A DNA stretch of 64,000 nt from Rhizobium ecuadorense. GTDB taxonomy: Bacteria; Pseudomonadota; Alphaproteobacteria; Rhizobiales; Rhizobiaceae. Each line of letters starts with the position of its first letter. The first letter of the stretch is position 1. Made by a program: the position numbers and the translations under genes. Location of the stretch: the NCBI RefSeq assembly GCF_001187535.1, contig NZ_LFIO01001107.1:62001-126000 (forward strand). The letters run 5' to 3'. Positions 33,899 through 42,709 of the stretch are shown here, one piece after another. The notes beneath the pieces were generated by a model. It did not search any database. It was given only the letters and a program-made list of their open reading frames with translations, and was not told the origin of the DNA.

Positions 33899-34371
33899 AT
33901 TTTCACGCCTTTCGCTGGCCAGACTGAAGTATCGTGATCGGGATGCTGGAAGGAGATGATCGCCTCCTGCCGTGCATAGAAATCCTGATCCTTGAGCACC
34001 GGCGCCTCGAAGATCTCCTCGACCCAGGGCAGGCGGGCCTCGTAATTCACCTGGATCAGCGGTGCCAGATCGCTGCGGTCGTCGAAAGTACCGATTGCAA
34101 GCTCCAGGCCACCAGGATGGCGATAGGTCATCGGCGTGCCGCAATTGCTGCAGAAGCCGCGGTCGATATTGACCGAGGACTGGAAATAGCTCGGCGCGCC
34201 GCGCGTCCATTCCATCCCGTCCTCGGGTGCGGTGACGAGCGCGGAGAAGAAGCCGCCGAACTGTTTCTGGCACATGCGGCAATGGCAGATCGAGGGTCGC
34301 CCCAACTTGCCTGAGATGCGGAAGCGCACGGCGCCGCACTGGCAGCCTCCTGTTCTTATCCTGTCCGTCAT
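33895..34371 (-). CDS. GFA family protein, copy 3 (glutathione-dependent formaldehyde-activating-like)
   Basis: A 158-residue zinc protein with all family cysteines: CQC (10-12), CHCRMC (29-34) and CSNC near residue 95. Proteins of this family include glutathione-dependent formaldehyde-activating enzyme and CENP-V-like domains; the reaction of this member is unknown. The C-terminus carries QHPDHDT, shared with the two paralogs. It overlaps both neighbours by ATGA, so it is coupled to pip downstream and to GFA copy 2 upstream. Confidence 0.88.
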   Translation of the reverse strand: MTDRIRTGGCQCGAVRFRISGKLGRPSICHCRMCQKQFGGFFSALVTAPEDGMEWTRGAPSYFQSSVNIDRGFCSNCGTPMTYRHPGGLELAIGTFDDRSDLAPLIQVNYEARLPWVEEIFEAPVLKDQDFYARQEAIISFQHPDHDTSVWPAKGVKI

Positions 34372-34856
34372 GAGCTTTCTCCAGGGGGCCAGTTTTTCGT
34401 GTCGTGGTCGGGATGCTGTTGGTTGCTTGCCGCAATCGCGTCCTCGCGGTCGGGCGTTTCGGGCTCCGGTTCCACCGGCAGGCTGGGGAGCGCGTGAAAC
34501 CAGGACATCCTGCGGCCGGTGTTCGATTGCATCACCGGTTTGACCGCGTCGGGATCGTCCAGTGAGCCGAGCGTGATGTTGATGAAATCCGTCCCCGGAA
34601 TGTCATAGAACAGTGGCGTGCCGCAATCGCCGCAGAAACCGCGTCGCACCAGATCCGAGGACTGGAACCATTTCGGCGCGCCGCGCGTCAGGGTGAAATT
34701 GCTGTGCATCACGCCGCCAAGCGGCATGAAATAATTGCCGGCCGCCTTCTGGCACATACGGCAATGGCAAAGATGGGGATAACCGAGTTCGCCTTCGGCG
34801 CGGTAACGCACCGCCCCGCACTGGCACCCGCCGTTTGTGTTCGTCTGCGCGGTCAT
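34368..34856 (-). CDS. GFA family protein, copy 2
   Basis: A 162-residue zinc protein, paralog of the genes on either side. CQC (11-13), CHCRMC (30-35) and CGDC are all present, and the C-terminus has QQHPDHDT. ATG at 34856 is chosen because it overlaps the upstream stop as ATGA; an in-frame ATG at 34877 lies inside the upstream gene. It contains an insert near PSLPVEPEPETPD before the tail, absent from copy 3. Its stop overlaps copy 3 by ATGA. Confidence 0.88.
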   Translation of the reverse strand: MTAQTNTNGGCQCGAVRYRAEGELGYPHLCHCRMCQKAAGNYFMPLGGVMHSNFTLTRGAPKWFQSSDLVRRGFCGDCGTPLFYDIPGTDFINITLGSLDDPDAVKPVMQSNTGRRMSWFHALPSLPVEPEPETPDREDAIAASNQQHPDHDTKNWPPGESS

Positions 34857-35329
34857 CTCAACTCCTTGGCTGGCCATGCCTGTGTCTCATGATCGGGATG
34901 CTGGTAGGAGACGAGGTCGAGCACGAAGGGGGCGGCTTGCGCATCCTCCTCCGTCCGGTGTCCGGGCAATTCATGCAGGTGATCGACGAAGCCGATCTTG
35001 CCCTCGATGCCGAATTGCACCACCGGCGGAAGCGCCGAGGGATCGTCGAAGGCGCCTGCGGCAATCGCAACCCCGTCAGGTGCCTCGTAGGAGAGCGGCG
35101 TGCCGCAATCGCCGCAGAAGCCGCGCTCGACGAAATTGGAAGAGCGGAACTTTTTCCGCTCTCCGCGCGTCCATTCGAAATCGGCGCCGCGTACCGAGAC
35201 CAGCGGCGCATAATAGGCCCCGAACGCCTTCTGGCACATGCGGCAATGACAGATCGACGAATCCTTGAGCTCGCCGCCGACGCGAAAGCGCACCGCACCA
35301 CACTGACAGCCGCCGGTATAGGTGGTCAT
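34853..35329 (-). CDS. GFA family protein, copy 1 (first gene of the block)
   Basis: A 158-residue zinc protein, first of three tandem paralogs. CQC (8-10), CHCRMC (27-32) and CGDC are complete. The ATG at 35329 follows GGAGGG with good spacing, and no useful start lies upstream, so this is the head of the operon. The tail has YQHPDHET. It is separated from cysS by a GC-rich inverted repeat pair. Confidence 0.88.
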   Translation of the reverse strand: MTTYTGGCQCGAVRFRVGGELKDSSICHCRMCQKAFGAYYAPLVSVRGADFEWTRGERKKFRSSNFVERGFCGDCGTPLSYEAPDGVAIAAGAFDDPSALPPVVQFGIEGKIGFVDHLHELPGHRTEEDAQAAPFVLDLVSYQHPDHETQAWPAKELR

Positions 35330-35368
35330 GGACAATCCCTCCGCAACAATGTGGATGAGAAAAAGAAA

Positions 35369-35516
35369 CCCCCTCCCAACCCTCCCCACAAGGGGGAGGG
35401 CCCTCTCGCGGCGCCGCCTTCATTTCCGCCGCGAATGCTTGCAGTACCGGTGAAGTCGCTTAGAAGCAGTGCGGCACCGTAGTCCCTCCCCCTTGTGGGG
35501 AGGGGTTGGGGAGGGG
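35369..35516. repeat. long inverted repeat pair flanking 80 bp
   Basis: A GC-rich arm of about 32 bp (35369-35400) and a near-exact reverse complement (35484-35516) flank about 83 bp. They differ by two single-G additions on the right arm. The intervening stretch includes several CTGC/GCGGC elements but no gene. It is unrelated in sequence to the repeat at 32802-32923 and lies between the GFA block and cysS. Confidence 0.75.
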
Positions 35517-35537
35517 CCTTATCCCCAGACACCGCTC

Positions 35538-36929
35538 TCACCGCTTGACCTCCCACGTCGTCACCCGCTCGCCGGTCGCCGCATCCTTGCCGTCTTTCAG
35601 CTGGATGCCTTTCGCGGTCAACTCGTCGCGGATCTTGTCGGCCTCGGTAAAATTCTTCGCCTTCAGCATTTCAAGACGCATGGCGACCAACGCATCGACC
35701 GCCGCTGCGACGGCCTCGTCGATTTCGGCTTTCTTCGGCAACAGGCCGAGGAGGGCAGCCGTTGCGGCAAAACGGGCGGCTGCGGCGGGATCCGTATGGG
35801 CGGCCTGCGCCAGCGCATGCAAGGCCTGCACTGCCGCCACCGTGTTGAGGTCGTCGGCGAGTGCGGTCAGCACTGTCTCGTCAGGCTCGGCATCGCCGGG
35901 CTCCGTCGCCGGCCATTTGGCGAGCAGGCGTTCGGCTTCCTCAAGCCGCTTGATCGAAAAATCGATCGGCTCGCGGTAATGCGTCATCAGCATGGCAAGG
36001 CGCAGCACTTCGCCCGGCCATTTGCGGCCGCCGAAAACCTCTGTGTGCAGCAGGTCGTGGATGGTGACGAAATTGCCTTCGGATTTCGACATCTTGCGGC
36101 CTTCGACCTGCACGAAGCCGTTATGCATCCAGACATTTGCCATCACTTCGGTGCCATGGGCGCAACGCGATTGGGCGATCTCGTTTTCATGGTGCGGGAA
36201 GATCAGGTCCAGCCCGCCGCCATGAATGTCGAAGATATCGCCGAGATAACGCCGGCTCATTGCCGAGCATTCGATATGCCAGCCCGGCCGGCCGCGGCCC
36301 CAAGGGCTCTCCCAGCCGGGTTCGTTGTGGCTCGACAGTTTCCACAGCACGAAATCGCCGGGGTTCTTCTTGTGTGCATCGACGGCGACGCGGGCGCCGG
36401 CCTGCTGCTCATCGAGCGGGCGCTTCGAAAGCTGGCCGTAATCCGCCATGGATTTGGTGTCGAACAGCACTTCGCCGGCTGCGACATAGGCATGGCCGTT
36501 GCCGATCAGCTTCTCGATGATCTCGGTCATCTCAACGATATTGTCGGTCGCCCGCGGCTCGACATCAGGCTCCAGGCAGCCGAGCTCGGCGACATCGGCG
36601 TGAAACTGCGTCTCGGTCTTTTCGGTGACCGCGCGGATCGCTTCGTTGAGCGCCAGGCCGGGATGATCTCTCAGCGCCCGCGCATTGATCTTGTCGTCGA
36701 CGTCGGTGATGTTGCGGGCATAGGTGACGTGATCCTCGCCATAGATGTGACGCAGCAGCCGGAACAGCACGTCGAAGACGATGACCGGGCGGGCATTGCC
36801 GATATGGGCGAAATCATAGACGGTCGGGCCGCAGACATACATGCGGACATTGTCGGGATCGATCGGCGCAAAGACCGATTTCTCCCGCGTCAGCGTGTTG
36901 TACAGCTTCAGTTCCGGCATGCCGCCCAT
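35538..36929 (-). CDS. cysS: cysteinyl-tRNA synthetase
   Basis: Class I synthetase that charges tRNA-Cys. It has 463 residues from ATG 36929. Zn ligand C33 lies in YVCGPTVYDFAHIGN; the HIGN motif is at 42-45. The second motif GRKMSKSEGN and the CysRS-specific WHIECSAMS are present. ATG at 36929 follows GGGAGAG. An ATG nine codons later in frame (MPELK, 36920) is also possible. Confidence 0.96.
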   Translation of the reverse strand: MGGMPELKLYNTLTREKSVFAPIDPDNVRMYVCGPTVYDFAHIGNARPVIVFDVLFRLLRHIYGEDHVTYARNITDVDDKINARALRDHPGLALNEAIRAVTEKTETQFHADVAELGCLEPDVEPRATDNIVEMTEIIEKLIGNGHAYVAAGEVLFDTKSMADYGQLSKRPLDEQQAGARVAVDAHKKNPGDFVLWKLSSHNEPGWESPWGRGRPGWHIECSAMSRRYLGDIFDIHGGGLDLIFPHHENEIAQSRCAHGTEVMANVWMHNGFVQVEGRKMSKSEGNFVTIHDLLHTEVFGGRKWPGEVLRLAMLMTHYREPIDFSIKRLEEAERLLAKWPATEPGDAEPDETVLTALADDLNTVAAVQALHALAQAAHTDPAAAARFAATAALLGLLPKKAEIDEAVAAAVDALVAMRLEMLKAKNFTEADKIRDELTAKGIQLKDGKDAATGERVTTWEVKR

Positions 36930-37216
36930 TCCACTCTCCCATAAGCACAATCAGAAAAAATATCGCAACCGGCGGGCCGGGGCGTTTCGCATCTTGACTA
37001 TTTGGGAGACGAAAACGGCCGGGCCAGCGCTTGCGCTAGCGAATAATCTTTCCGCAGATAATGCAGACAACCGTTTTCATGCCGCGTTTTATGGCGTGGG
37101 AATGACGTTTGGTCAAGAGGGGCGACGAACGATCCGGCGGCACGCTCAGTCGGCCATTTTCGCGGCACAAATCGTTTATAGGCAGTTGGGAAGCGACTGA
37201 AAACAGGGGGAAATGC

Positions 37217-37966
37217 GTGAGAAGCTTGGTTCGGGGGACGATCGCAGCGACTGCAATTCTGGCAGTCGCATTGGCTGCATATCTGGCGTACGATTTCGGC
37301 ATGTTTCGCTTCAACAATCCATCCTTAAGCCGCTATCCGATCCAGGGCATCGATGTCAGCCGTCACCAGGGTGATATCGATTGGAAGACGGTGGCTTCGC
37401 AGCCGAATGTCCGGTTCGCGATCATCAAGGCAACCGAAGGCGGGGATCACAAGGATTCCAGATTTGCCGACAACTGGCAGCGCGCCGGCGACGCCGGAAT
37501 GGTCAGGGGCGCTTATCATTTCTTCACCTTCTGCCGCCCGGGTAAGGACCAGGCGCAGAATGTCCTGGCGACCGTGCCGAAGCAGCCGGGAACCCTGCCC
37601 ATCACTGTCGATCTGGAGTTTGTCGGCAATTGCAGCAAGGTCCCGACAGTCGAGGAAATGGCGACTGAAGTGAACGCCTTCTTCACCGGGCTGAAAGGTG
37701 CCTTTCCGGAAAAGCCGATCTTTTACGTCACCCAGGAGTTCTACGATCAGTATCTGAAGGGCAATGAAGCCCGCTTCCCCGACCATTACCTCTGGCTGCG
37801 GAGCGTATTCCAGGAGCCGGCGCAGGAAGGCTGCAGTCGCTGGTCGATCTGGCAATTTGCCGACAACGGCACTGTCGACGGCATTCAGGGAGCAGTGGAT
37901 CTCAATGCGCTCTGCCCGTCGGAGACAGGCTTCGCATATCTGTTCCCGGCCGTTGCAGCCAAATGA
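37217..37966 (+). CDS. glycoside hydrolase family 25 lysozyme
   Basis: N,O-diacetylmuramidase that cleaves the glycan strand of peptidoglycan. The 249-residue protein has an N-terminal membrane or signal segment (about 8-26), followed by the GH25 domain. GIDVSRHQGDIDW (44-56) carries D46, and the catalytic acidic pair is in PITVDLEF. Three cysteines (FCRPGK, GNCSK, EGCSRW, plus NALCPS) suit an exported protein. GTG at 37217 follows AGGGGGA. A GH25 with a membrane anchor is less common in alphaproteobacteria than LysM or lytic transglycosylases. Confidence 0.9.
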   Translation: MRSLVRGTIAATAILAVALAAYLAYDFGMFRFNNPSLSRYPIQGIDVSRHQGDIDWKTVASQPNVRFAIIKATEGGDHKDSRFADNWQRAGDAGMVRGAYHFFTFCRPGKDQAQNVLATVPKQPGTLPITVDLEFVGNCSKVPTVEEMATEVNAFFTGLKGAFPEKPIFYVTQEFYDQYLKGNEARFPDHYLWLRSVFQEPAQEGCSRWSIWQFADNGTVDGIQGAVDLNALCPSETGFAYLFPAVAAK

Positions 37967-37975
37967 GATTCTGGC

Positions 37976-38716
37976 TTACTCCGGCAGCCGGTAATCGACG
38001 AGCTTGTTTTCCCGCACGATGAACAGCTTGCCCGTCTCGGTCACCCCGGGACCGACGAGCGGCAGGATCGCCTTGGCGACCTCGGACGGATGCGGCAGCG
38101 TCTGCGGATCTTCGCCCGGTACGGCCTGCGCCCGCATTGCGGTGCGGGTCGCGCCCGGATCGACGCTGGTGATGCGCAGCGGCGTCGATTGGCTTTCGCC
38201 GGCCCAGGTCCGGGCCAGTGCCTCGACGGCGGCCTTGGACGCGGAATAGGCGCCCCAGAAGGGCCGGCACTTGTGGGCGGCACCCGAAGACAGGATGACG
38301 GCGCGGCCGGCATCCGAGCGGGCGAGCAGCGGGTCGACCGAGCGGATCAGCCGCCATGTCGCGGTGACGTTGACGGTCATCACCTTTTCGAACACCTTCG
38401 CCTCGATATGGCCGATCGGGGAAATGACCCCGAGCACGCCGGCATTGGCGACGAGAATGTCGAGCTTGCCCCAGCGCTCGAAGATCGATCCGCCGAGCGC
38501 GTCGATCGCATTCATGTCGGCCAGATCGAAGGGCACCAGCGTCGCCGTGCCGCCAACCGCCTTGATCGCATCGTCGAGATCCTCGAGCCCGCCGACCGTG
38601 CGGGCGCAGGCGATGACATGGGCACCGGCCTTGGCCAGTTCCAGCGCCGTGAAATAGCCGATGCCGCGCGACGCGCCGGTAACGAGCGCGATCTTGCCCT
38701 CAAGATTGATGTTCAT
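37976..38716 (-). CDS. short-chain dehydrogenase/reductase
   Basis: A 246-residue NAD(P)-dependent oxidoreductase. Cofactor motif TGASRGIG (about 14-21), the NAG motif in LVANAGV, and the catalytic Ser-Tyr-Lys in LSSGAAHK...AYSASK are present. ATG at 38716 (MNINLEGKIALV) is chosen; an in-frame ATG at 38758 would add 14 residues of low complexity. Substrate unknown. It converges on the GH25 gene, stops 10 bp apart, and follows purF by 78 bp. Confidence 0.9.
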   Translation of the reverse strand: MNINLEGKIALVTGASRGIGYFTALELAKAGAHVIACARTVGGLEDLDDAIKAVGGTATLVPFDLADMNAIDALGGSIFERWGKLDILVANAGVLGVISPIGHIEAKVFEKVMTVNVTATWRLIRSVDPLLARSDAGRAVILSSGAAHKCRPFWGAYSASKAAVEALARTWAGESQSTPLRITSVDPGATRTAMRAQAVPGEDPQTLPHPSEVAKAILPLVGPGVTETGKLFIVRENKLVDYRLPE

Positions 38717-38793
38717 CTGCCCCGGTTCCGGATTTGCTTGCGAAGGCGAGGGGCGCAACAGCCCCTCGGAAGGAAGGTTGAAGCAGCGGCGGC

Positions 38794-40284
38794 TCAGCCG
38801 TTGCTGGCAAGCATCGAAAGCTTGTTGCCCATCGACTCGCCGTTCTTGTCGAGCAGGCGTGTCGGATAGTCACCGGTGAAGTAGTGGTCGGTGAATTGCG
38901 GGCGGGCCGGATTGCGGTCCTCGCCGCCAACGGCGCGGTAAAGCCCGTTGATCGACAGGAAGGCAAGCGAATCCGCGCCGATATATTTGGCCATGGCTTC
39001 GACATCGGCATACTGGTTGGCCAAGAGCTTTTCGGCATCGGGCGTGTCGATGCCATAGAAGTCGGGGAAGAAGATCATCGGGCTGGCGACGCGCAGATGA
39101 ACTTCGCGCGCGCCGGCCTCACGGATCATCTGCACGATCTTGAGAGAGGTCGTGCCGCGCACGATGGAATCATCGACCAGCACCACACGCTTGCCTTCGA
39201 TCATCGCCCGGTTGGCCGAATGCTTCAGTTTCACGCCGAAGGCGCGGATCTGCTGGGTCGGCTCGATGAAGGTACGGCCGACATAGTGGTTGCGGATGAT
39301 GCCGTATTCGAAGGGAATGCCGCTTTCCTGTGCGTAGCCGAGAGCAGCAGGCGTGCCGCCATCCGGCACCGGCACGACCACGTCGGCCTCGACTGGTGCT
39401 TCCTTGGCAAGGTTCATGCCCATATTCTTGCGCGTCGTATAGACGTTGCGGCCGCCGACGACCGAGTCCGGCCGGGCAAAATAGACATATTCGAACAGGC
39501 AGAGGCGCTCCGGCTGCGGCTTGCCGGGCTTGCGCGCATCGATGCTGATCGAGCCGTCGGGCTGGATTTCGCAGATGACGACTTCGCCGTTCTCCACGTC
39601 GCGGATGAACTTGGCGCCGATGATGTCGAGCGCGCAGGTTTCCGAGCAGAAGATCGGCTTGCCGTCGAGTTCGCCCATCACGAGCGGGCGGATGCCTGTG
39701 GGGTCGCGCGCGGCAATCAGCTTGGTGCGCGTCATCGCGAGCATCGAATAGCCGCCTTCCATCTGGCGGATGGCATCGATGAAGCGGTCGGATGTGGAGG
39801 CATGGCGGGAGCGGGCGATGAGGTGGAGGACCACTTCGGTATCGGAGGTCGACTGACAGATGGCGCCGGTCGCGATGATCTGGCGGCGCAGCGTCAGGCC
39901 GTTGGTGAAATTGCCGTTATGGGCAATGGCGATGCCGCCTTCCTCGAGTTCGGCAAAAAGCGGCTGCACGTTGCGCATCGCCACTTCGCCTGTCGTCGAG
40001 TAGCGCGTATGGCCGATCGACATGCTGCCGGGCAGGCGGGCGAGCGTCATCGGATTGGTATAGTGGTCGCCGACGAGGCCCATATGGCGCTCCTGGTAGA
40101 AGCGCTTGCCGTCGAAGGAGACGATGCCGGCCGCTTCCTGTCCGCGGTGCTGCAGGGCATGCAGGCCGAGAGCCGTCAGTGTGGCGGCATCGGGATGTCC
40201 CAGAATTCCGAAAACGCCGCATTCTTCATGCAGCGTGTCTCCGTCGAGCGGATCGTCGGTCGGGAAGGAATGGGACTGGTTCAT
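38794..40284 (-). CDS. purF: amidophosphoribosyltransferase
   Basis: First committed step of purine synthesis: transfers ammonia from glutamine to PRPP. The 496-residue protein has a 21-residue N-terminal propeptide before the nucleophile C22 (EECGVFGILGH), as in processed PurF enzymes. The Ntn-type glutaminase domain and a PRTase domain with VVLVDDSIVRGTTS follow. It lies downstream of cvpA, the same order as in E. coli and many rhizobia. Confidence 0.96.
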   Translation of the reverse strand: MNQSHSFPTDDPLDGDTLHEECGVFGILGHPDAATLTALGLHALQHRGQEAAGIVSFDGKRFYQERHMGLVGDHYTNPMTLARLPGSMSIGHTRYSTTGEVAMRNVQPLFAELEEGGIAIAHNGNFTNGLTLRRQIIATGAICQSTSDTEVVLHLIARSRHASTSDRFIDAIRQMEGGYSMLAMTRTKLIAARDPTGIRPLVMGELDGKPIFCSETCALDIIGAKFIRDVENGEVVICEIQPDGSISIDARKPGKPQPERLCLFEYVYFARPDSVVGGRNVYTTRKNMGMNLAKEAPVEADVVVPVPDGGTPAALGYAQESGIPFEYGIIRNHYVGRTFIEPTQQIRAFGVKLKHSANRAMIEGKRVVLVDDSIVRGTTSLKIVQMIREAGAREVHLRVASPMIFFPDFYGIDTPDAEKLLANQYADVEAMAKYIGADSLAFLSINGLYRAVGGEDRNPARPQFTDHYFTGDYPTRLLDKNGESMGNKLSMLASNG

Positions 40285-40433
40285 TTCTGCGGGCCTCTGC
40301 TCTCACAAGAATGGATCGGCATTTTCCAGAAATAACTGAAGCCCGGCGGAGCTGGAATGCCCGGCCGGACCCCTCATTTCGTCCCGCTCAAATGGCAATT
40401 GCCGGAAGGCGGGTCAAGCTCTTGAACACTGTG

Positions 40434-41054
40434 TCAATTCGCCGGCTGCTGTGCAGGCGCTGTCGGTGCGTCTTCCGCCGGAGCCTGGTCACCGGTCGGC
40501 GGATTGGTGCCTTCAGCGCCGCCCTGTGCCGGCGGCTGAAGCTTATCACGGATGCTTGCCGGTATCATCTGGGCAAATTGCTCCGGCAGAACCGATTTGA
40601 GTTTCACGACCATCGAATCCAGGAAGGGCTTCGACTTCGCTTCGTTGACCCAGGCCGGGCGGTGGTCGACATCGACCAGCCAGTTCCAGAAAGCGACGGC
40701 GACGACCAGCAGCAGCACGCCGCGCGCAGCCCCGAACAGGAAGCCGAGCGTGCGGTCGAGCGCCCCGACGCGGCTGTCGATGATAAAATCGGCGATCTTC
40801 ATGGTGATGAAGGAGATGACGATGAGCGCGATCAGGAAGACGACCGCTGCCGAACCGACGATCGCGATGCGGTCGTCATCGGTGTATTTCTTCGCATAGG
40901 GCAGCAGGTACGGATAGAGGTAATAGGCCGCCGCCGCCGAGCCGCCCCAGCTTGCGATCGAGAGAATCTCGCGCGAAAAGCCGCGGACCATCGCCAGCAC
41001 GGCGGAGAAGAGCACGACGCCGATGACAATACCGTCGAAAATCGTAATGGGCAT
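40434..41054 (-). CDS. cvpA: CvpA family membrane protein
   Basis: A 206-residue inner-membrane protein with about four helices (2-24, 27-48, 64-85 and 104-124), matching the CvpA/colicin V production family (GIVIGVVLFSAVLAMVRGFSREIL). The C-terminus is a long Pro/Ala-rich tail (about 165-206), probably periplasmic and disordered. It sits between purF and radA, about 150 bp from the purF start. Confidence 0.92.
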   Translation of the reverse strand: MPITIFDGIVIGVVLFSAVLAMVRGFSREILSIASWGGSAAAAYYLYPYLLPYAKKYTDDDRIAIVGSAAVVFLIALIVISFITMKIADFIIDSRVGALDRTLGFLFGAARGVLLLVVAVAFWNWLVDVDHRPAWVNEAKSKPFLDSMVVKLKSVLPEQFAQMIPASIRDKLQPPAQGGAEGTNPPTGDQAPAEDAPTAPAQQPAN

Positions 41055-41144
41055 GTATATTCAACTCCAGGACTGCCGCGTGGCGGCCGTGTCGTGCCTT
41101 ATCGTGTGCCTCCTATATCATCACCAATCTTGGCAATGAAAGGA

Positions 41145-42545
41145 TCAAACCTCGTCTTCCACACGCAACGCCCCCTTCGACCCGGCTATGCGCGCGACCA
41201 GATCCGGCAGGCTTTCGACTTCGCTCCAGCGTCCGCCGGAACCCTTCGGCAGTTCGGCGGAGGCGGACGGAAGCAATGCTGCGGAAAAGCCCAGCTTCTC
41301 GGCTTCCTTGAGGCGCTGGGCGGTGTGCGCAACCGGCCGGATGGCGCCCGACAGGCTGACTTCGCCGAAATAGACGCAATCGGCAGGAAGGGCAATACCG
41401 GCAAGCGAGGAAACGAGCGCCGAGGCGACGGCGAGATCGGCGGCCGGTTCCGAGATGCGGTAACCGCCGGCGACGTTGAGATAGACGTCGTGCTGGCCGA
41501 GCCTGACGCCGCAATGGGCTTCGAGCACCGCCAGGATCATCGACAGCCGGGCCGAATCCCAGCCGACCACGGCGCGCCTGGGCGTGCCGAGCGAGGTCGG
41601 GGCCACCAGCGCCTGGACTTCGACCAGCACCGGGCGCGTGCCCTCCATGCCGGCAAAGACCGCTGCACCCGGCGATTTTTCGTTACGCTCGCCGAGGAAG
41701 AGTTCGGAGGGGTTGGCGACCTCGCGCAGTCCTCTGTCCGACATTTCGAAAACGCCGATCTCGTCGGTCGGGCCGAAGCGGTTCTTGACCGTGCGCAGGA
41801 TGCGGTAGTGATGGCCGCGATCGCCCTCGAAATAGAGCACGGCGTCGACCATGTGTTCGACGACGCGCGGGCCGGCGATCTGCCCGTCCTTGGTCACATG
41901 CCCGACCAGCACCATCGCGGCGCCGGTCTGCTTGGCGAAACGGATCATCGCCTGCACGCCGGTGCGCACCTGCGTCACCGTTCCCGGCGCGGATTCGGCA
42001 AGTTCGCTCCACAGCGTCTGGATGGAATCGATGATGACGAGGTCCGGCCGCTTGCCCTCGGCAAGCGTCGCCAGAATATCCTCGACATTGGTTTCGGCCG
42101 CCAGCATCACATCGGTATCGGCGGCTGCGAGACGCTGTGCCCGCAGCCGGACCTGCGCCACGGCTTCTTCGCCGGACACGTAGATGATCTTGTGGCCGCG
42201 CCGCGCAAGGGCGGCGGCGGCCTGCATCAGCAGCGTCGATTTGCCGATACCGGGATCGCCGCCGATCAGCACTGCCGACCCGCGCACGAAGCCGCCGCCG
42301 AGCGCCCGGTCGAGCTCCGACATGGCGGTATGGATGCGCGGCGCCTCCTCGATCTCGCCCGACAGCGCCGTCAGCGCCACCGGCCGGCCCTTCTTCGGCG
42401 TCTTGCCGGGGCCGGAGCCGATCCCGCCCATCGGGTCTTCTTCGACGATGGTGTTCCACTCGCCGCAGTTCTCGCATTTGCCCGCCCAGCGGCTATGAAC
42501 CGTGCCGCAGCTCTGGCAGATGAATTGTGTTCTGGCCTTGGCCAT
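41145..42545 (-). CDS. radA: DNA repair protein RadA
   Basis: RecA-like ATPase and branch-migration helicase. The 466-residue protein has an N-terminal zinc finger with CQSCG and CENCGEW (about 10-31), Walker A GGDPGIGKST, the KNRFG motif (KNRFGPTDEIG), and a C-terminal Lon-type domain (about 300-450). ATG 42545 (MAKARTQ) is chosen; ATG 42548 just before it also exists. It is upstream of cvpA on the same strand, separated by about 90 bp. Confidence 0.95.
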   Translation of the reverse strand: MAKARTQFICQSCGTVHSRWAGKCENCGEWNTIVEEDPMGGIGSGPGKTPKKGRPVALTALSGEIEEAPRIHTAMSELDRALGGGFVRGSAVLIGGDPGIGKSTLLMQAAAALARRGHKIIYVSGEEAVAQVRLRAQRLAAADTDVMLAAETNVEDILATLAEGKRPDLVIIDSIQTLWSELAESAPGTVTQVRTGVQAMIRFAKQTGAAMVLVGHVTKDGQIAGPRVVEHMVDAVLYFEGDRGHHYRILRTVKNRFGPTDEIGVFEMSDRGLREVANPSELFLGERNEKSPGAAVFAGMEGTRPVLVEVQALVAPTSLGTPRRAVVGWDSARLSMILAVLEAHCGVRLGQHDVYLNVAGGYRISEPAADLAVASALVSSLAGIALPADCVYFGEVSLSGAIRPVAHTAQRLKEAEKLGFSAALLPSASAELPKGSGGRWSEVESLPDLVARIAGSKGALRVEDEV

Positions 42546-42709
42546 CAAATACTCTTTCAGTCCGGGGTCTCGAGTGAAGCAGACGTGCGCTTCATCGAAT
42601 CATTGTCGTGCCTGAGATAATGGCTATCGCGACGGATCAAAACTAATGATTTTCCCATCAGCGCCTCCCGTGCCTATGCTTTGGCTCTGCTCATCCTGAA
42701 CGGTGGAAG

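Noticed and set aside
32936..34435. Reading pip as a 499-residue protein
   Set aside because: The extra N-terminal part is an out-of-frame reading of the GFA gene. The ATG at 33898 with ATGA overlap and full pip length is far better.
37036..37080. Minus-strand micro-frame ending in a CIICGK-like zinc-knuckle sequence
   Set aside because: Only 14 codons, no ribosome site, and within a promoter region.
38884..40335. 483-codon plus-strand frame opposite purF
   Set aside because: Shadow of purF, which has complete motifs.
40179..42620. 813-codon plus-strand open frame over cvpA-radA
   Set aside because: It spans the purF-cvpA and cvpA-radA intergenic gaps and has no domain; it is the complement of real genes.
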